64,000 nt of DNA from Amycolatopsis sp. NBC_01488 (GCF_036227105.1 NZ_CP109434.1:4592001-4656000); one strand, 5' to 3'; shown: positions 1-9,800, numbered from the stretch's first letter. Program-made: numbers and translations. The notes: generated by a model not told the origin, from the sequence alone.

Positions 1-312
1 CGGGAAGTTCTCGACGCCGAGGGCGCGGTAGCCGGCCGCGGTGAGCCCGACGCCGACGTACGGCGTGCCCGCCGCGCCGCCCTCCTTGAACGCGCCGACC
101 TCTTCGAGGTGGGCCTTGGCGGACTTCATCTTCCCGGTGACCGAGACCAGGAACGCCCGCGCCTGCGCCGGGTCGCCGAAACCCAGCAGCAGCACGGAAA
201 GGTGATCGCGGACGTGGGCCTTGAGGATGTTCGGCTGCAGTTCGCCGAGCAGCACCCCGGCATCCCCGGTCGCCGTGGTCCAGGACAGCGTGGTGGACAG
301 GTCGACACTCAT
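1..312 (-). CDS. Dyp-type peroxidase-like protein, 5' part (runs off the window)
   Basis: Only the first 104 codons are in the window; the gene continues beyond position 1. The start is ATG at 312, with a purine-rich GGGAGGGGAG about 7 nt upstream. The N-terminal residues include LLGELQPNILKAHVRDH followed by LLLGFGDPAQARAFL. This resembles the opening of the larger Dyp-type heme peroxidases, where a 'GNILKGHGRDH'-like segment precedes a first ferredoxin-like fold. If so, it is a heme peroxidase acting on bulky substrates. The heme-ligand region lies outside the window, so the family call rests on the N-terminus alone. No signal peptide is visible. It is the only gene seen on this side of the lectin terminator. 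Confidence 0.55.
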   Translation of the reverse strand, partial: MSVDLSTTLSWTTATGDAGVLLGELQPNILKAHVRDHLSVLLLGFGDPAQARAFLVSVTGKMKSAKAHLEEVGAFKEGGAAGTPYVGVGLTAAGYRALGVENFP

Positions 313-491
313 TTCGGGCTCCCCTCCCGTGTGGACTTACCGCCGGACGGCGGTGCACGGCCGCCCGAAGCCCCCTTGGCCGACCGTGTTCCCCTGAATC
401 CAGAGTGCCGGGCCCGAGGCCCCGCGTGCCACCGATTCCGGCGATTCACACGAAAGATTAAGTTGAGCGCCGAATCGTCCGCCGAAAGCGA

Positions 492-519
492 AACGCGGGC
501 CCCGATCGGGACCCGCGTT
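492..519 (-). terminator. Intrinsic terminator of the lectin gene
   Basis: A near-perfect inverted repeat has 14-bp arms (AACGCGGGCCCCGA at 492-505 against 506-519) with one mismatch and almost no loop. Read on the minus strand it is followed by TTTCGCTTTC. It lies just past the stop codon of the minus-strand lectin gene at 534. Confidence 0.65.
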
Positions 520-533
520 CGGCTGCTAACGGA

Positions 534-1166
534 TCAGAACCACCACTGCGACTTGCCGCCCGCGATGAAGTCCCACAGCTGCAGCCGCGTGCCGTTGGCC
601 CCGACCGACCCCTCGGCGGTCAGGTAACGCGGGCTCGCCGGGGTCTGCAGCCGCAGGTAGCCCTCGGGGATCGAGGTGAGGGTCCACCACTGGTTCTTGC
701 CGCCCGCCATGTAGTCCCACAGCTGGACCTTGGTGCCGTTCGCGCCGATCGTGTTCGTGTCGGCGTCGAGGTACCGCCCGCTCTGGTAGTTCTGGAAGCG
801 GTAGTAGCCCTCCGGGTTCTGGGTCAGCCAGAACGCCTGGTTCGGCGCGGTGTCGTTGCAGTCCCAGAGCTGCATCTTCGTGCCGTTGGCGTTGATGGTG
901 CCCAGGTCGGCGTCCCAGCAGCGCCCGAAGGCTGCGGACTCCAGCAGGTACGGCCCCGGGTCGACGGCCTGCGCGGCCGCCTTGGCGGTGGCCCGCTGCT
1001 TCGCCGCACCGGCCACCTTGGACGGCCGCAGCTTGAGGTCGCCGATCGACGTGACCGCGGTCCCCTTGCCGTCGGCCGGAGCCGCGCCGGCCTGCGGGAC
1101 GGCCACCAGGCCGAACAGCCCGGCCGCCGCGGCGACCGTCACCATCAGCCGCTTCATCTTCGTCAT
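534..1166 (-). CDS. Secreted ricin-type beta-trefoil lectin domain protein
   Basis: The 210-aa product is probably a secreted carbohydrate-binding protein. It starts at ATG 1166, preceded by AAGGGGAA; an ATG 18 nt further upstream is less well placed. Residues 1-30 (MTKMKRLMVT, then an Ala/Gly/Val-rich core, then QAGAAPA) form a Sec signal peptide. The rest is a single trefoil whose three lobes each carry the family motif: LWDCNDTAPNQAFW, LWDYMAGGKNQWW and LWDFIAGGKSQWW. The last QWWF is the C-terminus. There is no attached catalytic domain, so it is a stand-alone lectin rather than the binding module of a hydrolase. The ligand cannot be read from sequence. Confidence 0.88.
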   Translation of the reverse strand: MTKMKRLMVTVAAAAGLFGLVAVPQAGAAPADGKGTAVTSIGDLKLRPSKVAGAAKQRATAKAAAQAVDPGPYLLESAAFGRCWDADLGTINANGTKMQLWDCNDTAPNQAFWLTQNPEGYYRFQNYQSGRYLDADTNTIGANGTKVQLWDYMAGGKNQWWTLTSIPEGYLRLQTPASPRYLTAEGSVGANGTRLQLWDFIAGGKSQWWF

Positions 1167-1436
1167 AGTTCCCCTTTTCGACATCGTCGGTGCTTCTGAC
1201 GACGACGGAAGAAGGCAGGCGCGAACCGGTCCCGGGTCACTGCGGACCCGGCGCGTGGTCGTGCCGGCGATTCCCCCTCGTCGAGACCGTCAAACCCCCG
1301 AAAGCGGTCTCCGAAACCATCATTCAGTGCGTCTCCGCCGCCGTCGAGGTCATTTCCGCGAGGGGACAGAACGCACGTCAGGCGTGTAACGGAACGGAAC
1401 CGGCGCCGATAGAGGGGCAGACACCGGGGGGAGAAC

Positions 1437-2423
1437 GTGCGCATCGAGCTGACGCTGGCGGACCTCGTCCGCGTCGGGCTCGCCGCCGCGGCCGACCCGA
1501 TGGGGGAGCTCGCCGCGAGCCTGCAGGTCCTGCAGCGGCGCGACGGCGGCCGCGCCGCGGCGTCGGCGGCGTTCAACCGGTGGCGCTACCGCGTGTGGCA
1601 GGGCCTGCCCGACTCGGCGGCGGTGCTGATGTGGCTCTGCCGGCCGGGCGCGCCGATCCCGGGCTTCCTGCTGCCTGCCGCCGGGCGCTACGAGCTGGAA
1701 TCCGGGCTCGCCGCGGTGCTGGAAACGGACCCGGTGAGCCTGAAGACGGCGTTGCGCACGACGCCGCCGGCCCACGACCTGCCGTCCTGGGCCGCCGCGC
1801 TCGCCGACGGCGACCCCGCGGGCCTGCCACGGCTGGTCCAGGCCATGCGGGAGTACCACGAGCTCGCGCTCGCCCCGGGCTGGGAGACGGTGTCCGGCCA
1901 GGTGGACGCCGACCTCGGGATGCGCACGCAGCTGCTGCTCCACGGCGGCGTCGACGCGCTGCTGACCGGCCTGCGCCCGCTGGTGCGCTGGGACGTGCCG
2001 GTCCTGGAGACCGACGACCGGATCACCGGCACCGTCCCCTCGGAGGGCACCGGCCTGCTGCTGGTCCCGACCTACTTCGCGGTGTGCCCGGCCCTGGTGC
2101 CCGCGGCCCCGGGCGGCACGCCGCGGCTGCACTACCCGTGCGTCCGCCAGGCCGCCCCGCCGGCGGGCTTCGGCCACGGGACGCGCAAGGCGTCGGGCCG
2201 GGCGCTGGCGGACCTGCTGGGCCCGACCCGCGCTGCGGTGCTGACCGTCCTGGCGGTCGGGTGCTCGACGTCCGAGCTGGCGGCGCGGCTGGGCGTCACG
2301 CCGTCGGCGGCCAGCAAGCACGCCTCGGTGCTGCGCCGCGCCGGGCTGATCATCACGCACCGGGAGCGCAACACCGTGCTGCACTCGCTCACCCCACTGG
2401 GAAACGCTCTCCTGGAGGGCTGA
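1437..2423 (+). CDS. ArsR-type winged-helix transcriptional regulator with long N-terminal domain
   Basis: A 328-aa protein starting at GTG 1437, with GGGGGAGA about 5 nt upstream. The first 240 residues form a helical domain without obvious catalytic motifs. The last 75 residues are a winged helix (TRAAVLTVLAVGCSTSELAARLGV, then SAASKHASVLRRAGLI) ending in a HRERNTVLHSLTPLG wing, as in ArsR regulators. This architecture is common in actinomycetes; I believe the N-terminal part is the DUF5937 type, but that is from memory. It is divergent from the lectin gene across 270 bp, so either gene could be its target. No Cys-based metal site is seen. Confidence 0.75.
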   Translation: MRIELTLADLVRVGLAAAADPMGELAASLQVLQRRDGGRAAASAAFNRWRYRVWQGLPDSAAVLMWLCRPGAPIPGFLLPAAGRYELESGLAAVLETDPVSLKTALRTTPPAHDLPSWAAALADGDPAGLPRLVQAMREYHELALAPGWETVSGQVDADLGMRTQLLLHGGVDALLTGLRPLVRWDVPVLETDDRITGTVPSEGTGLLLVPTYFAVCPALVPAAPGGTPRLHYPCVRQAAPPAGFGHGTRKASGRALADLLGPTRAAVLTVLAVGCSTSELAARLGVTPSAASKHASVLRRAGLIITHRERNTVLHSLTPLGNALLEG

Positions 2424-2555
2424 CCGGCGGCGAATCACCTTTCCCGCTGCTTTTACGTATTCGCCTACCGGTCAGTTCCACGACAGTTCGCCGGGAACCG
2501 GTAGCGGAATTCCCGCGGCCGCCGACCTTTGCTGCGAGAAACGCGGGAGGCGGAG

Positions 2556-3452
2556 ATGAAACGAGTGACCCCGAGGCTCGCCGTACTGGCCGTCACGGCC
2601 GTCGTCGGCGCGTCCGGCCTGGCGGCCTGCGCCACCGGCCCGGTGGACCGGCGTGCGCTGTGCACGGAATTCGACACGTTGGGCAAGGACTTTCTGATGG
2701 GGAACGGCTTCTTCGACAACGCCGTGTTCTCCAGCGCGGACGACCTCGCCGACCTGGCCCGCCGGTACCAGGGCGGCGACCTGACGCGGGACGCCGACGC
2801 GCTGCAGAAGATCGCCGATGCCGATTCGACGAACGGTCTCCAGCTGATGAGCGCGACGTCGGGGATCGCGGAGGTCTGCGGGCACGAACTCGGCATGGGC
2901 ACGACGAGCTACGCGGACTCCGGCAGCACCCAGGGCAGTGGCGGCGGCTACGGGAGCTACGGCGGTTACGGCTATTCCGCTCCCACGACGTCGACGGCGG
3001 CGCCCTACACCGAGCCGCCGACGTCGTACTCGCCGGCCACTTCGACCTCCGCGCCGTCTCCGGCCGACGACGAGACGTCCGCCCAGGCCACGCTCCAGCA
3101 GCAGGCGGCCACGGACCGGGCCCAGGTGGAAACCCTGGCGGACAAGTGGGTTCCCCAGCTGTCGTCGAAGGACTACGGGCTCGTGGCGGACGGCAGGACC
3201 TACGACTACCGCGCGATCTGGGCCGACTTCACGACGACCCGGCAGTCGTACCCATCGGCGCTGCTGCTCTGGTCCGGCGACTTCACGAGCTACACCAAGG
3301 GCGACTTCTGGGTCACGGTGGCGAACACGCCCTTCTCCACCGGCGCGGCCGCGAACGAGTGGTGCGTCGCCGAGCACCTGGATGCCGACCACTGCTTCGC
3401 GAAGCTCATTTCGCACAGCCACGCCCCGAAGGGCAGCACGCTGCCCCGCTGA
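2556..3452 (+). CDS. Putative lipoprotein, function unknown
   Basis: A 298-aa product starting at ATG 2556 after GGGAGG. The N-terminus MKRVTPRLAVLAVTAVVGASGLAAC is a lipoprotein signal with the lipobox LAAC, so the mature protein should be anchored on the outer face of the membrane through Cys25. A Gly/Tyr then Ser/Thr/Pro-rich linker (about residues 125-175) separates two globular parts. The C-terminal part contains LADKWVPQLSSKDYGLVADGRTYDYRAIWADF, written here only as a landmark, and later NEWCVAEHLDADHCFAKL. This resembles the secreted SCO-type proteins of unknown function in actinomycetes. It is followed 22 nt later by the broken small membrane protein gene. Confidence 0.7.
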   Translation: MKRVTPRLAVLAVTAVVGASGLAACATGPVDRRALCTEFDTLGKDFLMGNGFFDNAVFSSADDLADLARRYQGGDLTRDADALQKIADADSTNGLQLMSATSGIAEVCGHELGMGTTSYADSGSTQGSGGGYGSYGGYGYSAPTTSTAAPYTEPPTSYSPATSTSAPSPADDETSAQATLQQQAATDRAQVETLADKWVPQLSSKDYGLVADGRTYDYRAIWADFTTTRQSYPSALLLWSGDFTSYTKGDFWVTVANTPFSTGAAANEWCVAEHLDADHCFAKLISHSHAPKGSTLPR

Positions 3453-3474
3453 ATCCACTCGGAAAGGAATTGTC

Positions 3475-3767
3475 ATGAGTGCTTACGAAGTCTTCAGCGT
3501 GCTCAGCGGTGTCGTCCTGCTCGGGGTCGCGTGCGCGCCCCGGATCAAGGCGTCCGAACGCTTCTGGGCCGTGGTCGGCGGGGTCTTCCTCATCGGGTAC
3601 GCGATCTACGTCCCAACCAGACGAGCGGGACCTTCTACTTCCCGGCGGAAATCTTCGTGATCCCCTTCGTCGCCGCGGGGTACCTCGTGGTGCAGGCCGT
3701 CTCGAGGAACCGGGAGACCGGCGAGCGGCAGAACGACGACCGGTCGAACGAAGACCAGGCCTCCTGA
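3475..3767 (+). pseudogene. Small membrane protein gene with a -1 frameshift
   Basis: From ATG 3475 (AAAGGAA upstream) the frame reads a plausible membrane protein: MSAYEVFSVLSGVVLLGV, then KASERFWAVVGGVFLIGYAIYV. At about 3610-3614 it loses one base. Continuing in this frame gives an unrelated tail and a stop at 3658. The frame two bases over restores NQTSGTFYFPAEIFVIPFV and runs to a stop at 3767. Restoring one G in TACGTCCCAACCAG would give YVANQTSG and a 97-98-aa protein with two or three membrane segments and a polar tail. Either a recent mutation or a sequencing error explains it. It probably shares a transcript with the upstream lipoprotein gene. Confidence 0.75.
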
Positions 3768-3776
3768 GCCGGTTCC

Positions 3777-4349
3777 TCAGCCGAGCGCGGCCGCCGCTTC
3801 CACGAGTTCGGACAGGGCTTCGCGGGCCAGCTCGCCGAAGCCCTGCTCGTTCGCCGGCGCCACCCACCTCGCGAACGCCGTCGTGAACGCCATTCCGCCG
3901 ATCTCGGCGGCCAGGTTCGCCGTCGGGTCCGGGACGCCCCGAGTGCGCAGTGCGTCGGCCATCGCGGACCGGAGCTTCGCGCGCTTCAGCAGCTCGCGCT
4001 CGTGCAGGTCCGCGTGGCCCGCGACCACCTGCTGGATCTTCCGCGCCGAGGCCCGGCGGTCCGCGTCGAACGCCGCTTCGGTGGCCGCCAGTGCCGCCGC
4101 CACCGCCTCGATCGGGGTGGCCGACGGCGGCGCGGCCGCGATCGCCTCCGTGAAGATGCGGCTCAGGATGTCCTGGCCCGCGAACAGCACCTCGCGCTTG
4201 TCCGCGAAGTGCCGGAAGAACGTCCGCTTCGTCAGCCCCGCCCGCTCGGTGATCTCGGCGACCGTGACGTCGTCGTAGCCGCGCTCGAAGAACGACTCCA
4301 CCGCGACGCGCACCAGGCGCTCGCGGGCGTTCGGTTCCCAGCGGCTCAT
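3777..4349 (-). CDS. TetR family transcriptional regulator
   Basis: A 190-aa repressor. The helix-turn-helix occupies residues 8-55 (ARERLVRVAVESFFERGYDDVTVAEI, then AGLTKRTFFRHFADK), the classic TetR N-terminal domain. The ligand-binding half is Ala-rich and divergent. The start ATG at 4349 lies 81 nt from the divergent epimerase gene. Two related palindromes sit between them, so this protein very probably represses both itself and the epimerase. The inducer is unknown. Confidence 0.9.
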   Translation of the reverse strand: MSRWEPNARERLVRVAVESFFERGYDDVTVAEITERAGLTKRTFFRHFADKREVLFAGQDILSRIFTEAIAAAPPSATPIEAVAAALAATEAAFDADRRASARKIQQVVAGHADLHERELLKRAKLRSAMADALRTRGVPDPTANLAAEIGGMAFTTAFARWVAPANEQGFGELAREALSELVEAAAALG

Positions 4350-4364
4350 GCCCCCAGTCTAAGT

Positions 4365-4383
4365 GATGACACCAGGTGTCGTC
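4365..4383. promoter_or_regulatory. Putative TetR operator, site 1
   Basis: Inverted repeat GATGACACC-A-GGTGTCGTC with 9-bp arms and one mismatch, beginning 15 bp from the tetR start. Its core CACCAGGTGTC is repeated in the site at 4396-4418, with centres 33 bp apart, about three helical turns. Confidence 0.7.
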
Positions 4384-4395
4384 GGACGTGCTACG

Positions 4396-4418
4396 GTGAT
4401 GTCACCAGGTGTCATCAC
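4396..4418. promoter_or_regulatory. Putative TetR operator, site 2
   Basis: Inverted repeat GTGATGTCACC-A-GGTGTCATCAC with 11-bp arms and one mismatch. It ends 12 bp before the epimerase start codon and immediately before its GGAGG, so binding should block initiation of that gene. Confidence 0.72.
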
Positions 4419-4430
4419 AGGGAGGTTCTC

Positions 4431-5303
4431 ATGCGTGTCTTCGTCACCGGGGCGTCCGGCTGGATCGGCTCGGCGCTCGTACCCGAACTCCTCGAAGCCG
4501 GCCACGAAGTCGTCGGCCTCGCCCGGTCGGACGCGTCGGCGCAGGCCGTCACGAAGATGGGTGCCGAGGTGCTGCGCGGCGACCTGACCGAGCTCGAGAC
4601 GCTCGAGGCGGCAGCGGACCGCGCCGACGGGGTCGTCCACCTCGCGTTCGGCCACGACTTCAGCCGGATGGAAGAGTCGGTCCGCGCCGACGCGGCACTC
4701 GTCGAAACGCTGGGAGCGGTGCTGGACGGCAAGCCGTTCGTCGCCGCGTCCGGGACGCCGTCGGTGCCCGGCAAAACGGCGACCGAGCAGGACGACCCCG
4801 CCGGGTTCGGCCCGGTGGCGGGCCGGCTGGCGGTCGCCCGCGCCGTGCTGAAGACGGCCGAACGCGGCGTCCGTGCGTCCGTCCTGCGGCTGCCGCGCTC
4901 GGTGCACGGCGAAGGGGACGCGCACGGGCTCATCGCGCGCCTCGTCAAGGCAGGACGTGAGAAGGGCATCGCGGCCTACGTCGGCGACGGAACGCAGCGC
5001 TGGCCCGCAGTGCACGTCCTCGACGCGGCGCACCTGTGCCGGCTGGCGCTGGAACAGGCTCCGGCGGGTTCGGTGCTGCACGCGGTGGGCGACGAGGGCG
5101 TGGCCATCCGCGACGTCGCCGAAGTGGTCGGCCGCCGCCTCGGCCTGCCCGCGACGTCGGTCGAGGCCGGCGAACTGGGCTTCCTCGGCGCGATCCTGGC
5201 GATCGACCAGCCTGCCTCGAGCACGGCCACGCAGGCACTGCTCGGCTGGCAGCCGACGCACCCGGGACTGCTGGACGACCTCGAAAAGGGTTACTACGGC
5301 TGA
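4431..5303 (+). CDS. NAD-dependent epimerase/dehydratase family protein (extended SDR)
   Basis: A 290-aa Rossmann-fold oxidoreductase. ATG 4431 follows GGAGG with 5-nt spacing. The nucleotide-binding motif is TGASGWIG at residues 7-14. The fold then shows the VVHLAFGHD strand typical of atypical or extended SDRs, and a SVHGEGDAHGLI segment. The classic YxxxK pair is not obvious: the expected region reads ASGTPSVPGKTATEQD. It may therefore be an atypical SDR acting as a reductase or binding protein. It is controlled by the divergent TetR through the two palindromes upstream and ends at a strong bidirectional hairpin. The substrate is not predictable. Confidence 0.82.
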   Translation: MRVFVTGASGWIGSALVPELLEAGHEVVGLARSDASAQAVTKMGAEVLRGDLTELETLEAAADRADGVVHLAFGHDFSRMEESVRADAALVETLGAVLDGKPFVAASGTPSVPGKTATEQDDPAGFGPVAGRLAVARAVLKTAERGVRASVLRLPRSVHGEGDAHGLIARLVKAGREKGIAAYVGDGTQRWPAVHVLDAAHLCRLALEQAPAGSVLHAVGDEGVAIRDVAEVVGRRLGLPATSVEAGELGFLGAILAIDQPASSTATQALLGWQPTHPGLLDDLEKGYYG

Positions 5304-5314
5304 GAAGTGGGACA

Positions 5315-5354
5315 GCGCCGGCGGAGGTGGCGACAGTGACACCTCCGCCGGCGC
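5315..5354. terminator. Bidirectional terminator hairpin between the epimerase gene and gltD
   Basis: A perfect 15-bp inverted repeat (GCGCCGGCGGAGGTG at 5315-5329 and its complement at 5340-5354) with a 10-nt loop. It lies between two convergent genes whose stops are at 5303 and 5359. No long T tract is present, as is usual in high-GC actinomycetes. Confidence 0.75.
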
Positions 5355-5358
5355 CGGG

Positions 5359-6807
5359 CTACGCGATCGGCCGGTCCGTCGGCGCGATCGGGGCGGGCAG
5401 GACGTCGCGCCCGGTCAGGTAGGCGTCCACGCCGGCCGCGGCACTGCGGCCCTCCGCGATCGCCCAGACGATCAGGGACTGGCCACGGCCCATGTCGCCG
5501 GCCACGAACACGTTGTCCAGGCTCGTCTTGAACGCCTTGTCGCGCGCCACGTTGCCGCGCGCGTCCAGCTCGACGCCGAGGTCCTCGAGCAAGCCCTTCT
5601 TCTGCGGCCCGCGAAAGCCCATCGCCAGCAGGACGAGCTGCGCCGGCAGCTCGCGTTCCGTTCCGGGAACCGGGACGAACTTGCCGCCCTCGTTGCGCAC
5701 CTCGACGAGCTTCAAGGCCCGGACCCGGCCGTCGGAGTCGCCGAGGAACTCCTGCGTGTTCACCGCGTACAGCCGCTCGCCGCCCTCTTCGTGCGCCGAG
5801 GACACGCGGTAGATCATCGGGTAGGTCGGCCACGGGTGGGCGTCCGAACGGGACTCCGGCGGCTTGGGCATGATCTCCAGCTGCGTCACCGAACGAGCGC
5901 CCTGGCGGTGCGACGTCCCGACGCAGTCCGCGCCGGTGTCGCCGCCGCCGATCACGACGACGTCCAGGCCCGCGGCCGAGTGGGGCGACTCGGAAAGGTC
6001 ACCGGAAGCGACCCGGTTGGCCGGTGGCAGGAACTCCATCGCCTGGTGGATGCCGTCGAGTTCCCGGCCGGGGATCGGCAGGTCGCGCCAGTCGGTGGCC
6101 CCGCCCGCGAGCACCACGGCGTCGTGGGCCAGAAGCTCGGCGACGGGCAGGTCGACGCCGACGTTCACCGAGGTGCGGAACTCCGTGCCCTCGGCCTCCA
6201 TCTGCGCCAGGCGCCGGTCGAGCCGGTGCTTCTCCATCTTGAACTCGGGGATGCCGTAGCGCAGCAGCCCGCCGATCTTGTCGGCCCGCTCGAGGACCAC
6301 GACGCTGTGGCCCGCGCGCGTGAGCTGCTGCGCCGCGGCGAGTCCCGACGGGCCGGACCCGACGACCGCGACCTTCATGCCGGTCTTCGCGGTCGGCGGC
6401 TGCGGCGTCACCCAGCCCTCTTCGAAGGCGCGGTCGACGATCGAGATCTCGACGCGCTTGATCGTCACCGGATCGTCGTTGATCCCGAGGACGCACGCGG
6501 TTTCGCACGGCGCCGGGCACAGCGTGCCGGTGAACTCCGGGAAGTTGTTCGTCGCGTGCAGCCGTTCGATGGCCTGCTGCCAGTCTTCCCGCCACACCAG
6601 GGTGTTCCACTCCGGGATGAGGTTCCCGAGCGGGCAGCCCTGGTGGCAGAACGGGATCCCGCAGTCCATGCAGCGGCCGGCCTGCTTCTCCAGCTTCGTC
6701 GACGCGAAGTCTTCGTAGACCTCTCGCCAGTCCATCAGCCGCAGGTCGACCGGACGGCGCTTCGGCTCTTCGCGGGTGGTGGTCAGAAAGCCCTTGGGGT
6801 CAGCCAT
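5359..6807 (-). CDS. gltD: Glutamate synthase (NADPH) small subunit
   Basis: This 482-aa beta subunit passes electrons from NADPH through FAD to the large subunit, for glutamine plus 2-oxoglutarate to two glutamates. The N-terminal Cys cluster CMDCGIPFCHQGC (residues 46-58), with further Cys at LCPAPCETAC around residues 96-105, binds Fe-S clusters. A first Rossmann motif GSGPSGLAAAQ binds FAD and a second, GGGDTGADC, binds NADPH. The length is typical of bacterial GltD. The start at ATG 6807 overlaps the end of gltB by 8 nt, so the two are translationally coupled. A terminator hairpin follows the gene. Confidence 0.97.
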   Translation of the reverse strand: MADPKGFLTTTREEPKRRPVDLRLMDWREVYEDFASTKLEKQAGRCMDCGIPFCHQGCPLGNLIPEWNTLVWREDWQQAIERLHATNNFPEFTGTLCPAPCETACVLGINDDPVTIKRVEISIVDRAFEEGWVTPQPPTAKTGMKVAVVGSGPSGLAAAQQLTRAGHSVVVLERADKIGGLLRYGIPEFKMEKHRLDRRLAQMEAEGTEFRTSVNVGVDLPVAELLAHDAVVLAGGATDWRDLPIPGRELDGIHQAMEFLPPANRVASGDLSESPHSAAGLDVVVIGGGDTGADCVGTSHRQGARSVTQLEIMPKPPESRSDAHPWPTYPMIYRVSSAHEEGGERLYAVNTQEFLGDSDGRVRALKLVEVRNEGGKFVPVPGTERELPAQLVLLAMGFRGPQKKGLLEDLGVELDARGNVARDKAFKTSLDNVFVAGDMGRGQSLIVWAIAEGRSAAAGVDAYLTGRDVLPAPIAPTDRPIA

Positions 6808-9800
6808 GTGCGGCCTCCATGATCGCCTCGTTCACGTCGCGCCCGTCCCGCTCCGCCTGCACCTGGGCCGCGAGCACGCGCTTGTAGTCCTTCGGCATGA
6901 CCTTCCCGAAGCGGTCGACGCCCGCGTCCCAGTCGGCCAGCAGTTCCCGCGCGACCGCGGATTCCGTTTCGTCGTAGTGCTTTTCCAGCGTCTCGCGCAG
7001 GAAGTCCGCGTCCTCGGAGTCGAGCGGGTCGATGTCGACCATCTCCGGGTTGACGCGGTGCGCGGGCAGGTCCAGCACGTAGGCGATGCCGCCGGACATG
7101 CCGGCCGCGAAGTTGCGCCCGATCGCACCCAGCACGACCATCCGGCCGCCGGTCATGTACTCGCCGCCGTGGTCGCCGACGCCTTCGACGACGGCCAGCG
7201 CGCCCGAGTTGCGCACGCAGAACCGCTCGCCGACCTTGCCGCGGATGAAGATCTCGCCGCTGGTCGCGCCGTAGGCGATCACGTTGCCGGCGATGATGTG
7301 CTCCTCGGCGGCGATCCGCGCGTCCTTCGACGGCCGCACGATCAGCCGCCCGCCGGAGAGACCCTTGCCGACGTAGTCGTTGCCGTCGCCGTAGAGCCGC
7401 AGCGTGATGCCCTTGGGCACGAACGCGCCGAACGACTGGCCGGCGGTCCCGGTGAAGGTGACGTCGATGGTGTCGTCGGGCAGGCCTTCGCCGCCCCACC
7501 GCCGGGTCAGCTCCGAGCCGAGCATCGTGCCGACGGTCCGGTTGACGTTGCGCACGGGCAGTTCCAGCCGCACCTTGTCACCGGAGTTCAGGGCCCCTTC
7601 GGCGAGCTGGATCAGCGTGTTGTCCAACGCCTTCTCGAGCCCGTGGTCCTGCTGCGTCTGCTGCAGCCGCAGCCCGGCCGGGGCGATGTCGGGCACGTGG
7701 AAGATCGGCGACAGGTCCAGCCCGGCCGCCTTCCAGTGGTCGATCGCCTTGCGCTTGTCGAGGAACTCGGCGTGCCCGACCGCCTCGGCGATCGACCGGA
7801 AACCGAGTTCCGCCAGGTACTCGCGCACTTCCTGGGCGATGAACTCGAAGAAGTTGACGACGTACTCGGCCTTGCCGCTGAACTTCTCGCGCAGCTTCGG
7901 GTTCTGCGTCGCCACGCCCACCGGGCAGGTGTCGAGGTGGCAGACGCGCATCATGATGCAGCCGGACACCACCAGCGGCGCGGTTGCGAAGCCGAACTCC
8001 TCGGCGCCGAGCAGCGCCGCCACGATGACGTCACGGCCGGTCTTGAGCTGGCCGTCGGTCTGCACGACGATCCGGTCGCGCAGCCGGTTGGCCAGCAGCG
8101 TCTGCTGCGTCTCGGCCAGGCCCAGCTCCCACGGGCCGCCCGCGTGCTTGATGGACGACAGCGGCGACGCGCCGGTCCCGCCGTCGTGGCCCGAGATGAG
8201 CACGACGTCGGCGTGCGCCTTGGACACACCGGCCGCGACGGTGCCGACGCCGACCTCGGAGACCAGCTTCACGTGGATGCGCGCCTTCGGGTTGGCGTTC
8301 TTCAGGTCGTGGATCAGCTGGGCGAGGTCCTCGATCGAGTAGATGTCGTGGTGCGGCGGCGGCGAAATGAGACCGACGCCCGGCGTCGAGAACCGCGTCT
8401 TCGCGATCCACGGGTACACCTTCGCGCCGGGCAGCTGCCCGCCTTCGCCGGGCTTCGCGCCCTGCGCCATCTTGATCTGGATGTCGTCGGCGTTGACGAG
8501 GTACTCGCTCGTGACGCCGAACCGGCCGGACGCGACCTGCTTGACCGCTGAGCGACGCTCCGGGTCGTAGAGCCGCTCCGCGTCTTCGCCGCCCTCACCG
8601 GTGTTGGACTTCCCGCCGAGGCGGTTCATCGCGATGGCGAGGGTCTGGTGCATCTCCATGGAGATCGAGCCGTAGGAGATCGCGCCGGTGGCGAACCGCT
8701 TGACGATCTCCGAGACCGGTTCGACTTCTTCGATCGGCACCGGCGCGCGCTTGCCGTACTTGAAGTCGAACAGCCCGCGCAGCGTCAGCAGCTGCTCGGA
8801 CTGGTCGTCGACGGCCTTCGTGTACTCCTTGAAGATCTCGTACTTGCCGGACCGCGTGGAGTGCTGGAGCTTGAACACCGTCTGCGGGTTGAACAGGTGC
8901 GGCTCGCCTTCGCGGCGCCACTGGTAGTCCGCGCCGGTCTCCAGCTCGCGGTGGGCGAGGCGGACGCCGTCGGCCGGGAACGCGTACTTGTGCCGCTTCG
9001 CGACCTCGTCGGCGAGCGTCTCGAAGCCGACGCCGCCGAGGCGGGACGTCGTGCCGGTGAAGCAGTTGTCGATGACCTCTTCGCCGAGCCCGACCGCCTC
9101 GAAGATCTGCGCGCCGGTGTAGGACGCGACGGTCGAGACGCCCATCTTGGACATCGTCTTCCGGACGCCCTTGCCCAGCGCCTTGATCAGGTTGTGCGTG
9201 GCTTCCTTCGGCGTCACGCCCGGGATCAGGCCCTGGTGGGCCATCTCCTCGACGGTCGCCATCGCCAGGTACGGGTTGACCGCGGCGACGCCGTAGCCGA
9301 TGAGCAGCGCGATGTGGTGCACCTCGCGCGCGTCGCCGGCCTCGACGATGAGGCCGACCTGCGTGCGCGTCTTCTCGCGGACGAGGTGGTGGTGCACGGC
9401 GCCGGTCAGCAGCAGCGACGGGATCGGCGCGTGGTTCTCGTCGACGCCGCGGTCGGACAGCACGATCAGCCGCGCGCCGTCCTCGATCGCCTCCGACACC
9501 TCGGCGCGGATCTCGTCGAGCCGCTGGACCAGCGCCTCGCCGCCGCCGTGGACGTTGTAGCGGCCGAGCACCGTGACGGCCTGGAACTCCGGCAGGTCGC
9601 CGTCGTCGTTGACGTGCACCAGCTTGGCGAGCTGGTCGTTGTCGAGCACCGGGAACGGCAGCGCGATCCGGCGACACGACGCGGCGTTGCCGACGAGCAG
9701 GTTCGGCTCGGCGCCGATCTGGGTGCCGAGCGCGGTGACGAGCTCCTCGCGGATGGCGTCCAGCGGCGGGTTCGTGACCTGGGCGAACAGCTGGATGAAG

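Noticed and set aside
1190..3478. A 762-codon plus-strand open frame spanning two real genes
   Set aside because: It crosses the ArsR-type and lipoprotein genes out of frame and is Arg/Gly/Pro-rich; both real genes have ribosome-binding sites and domain features in another frame.
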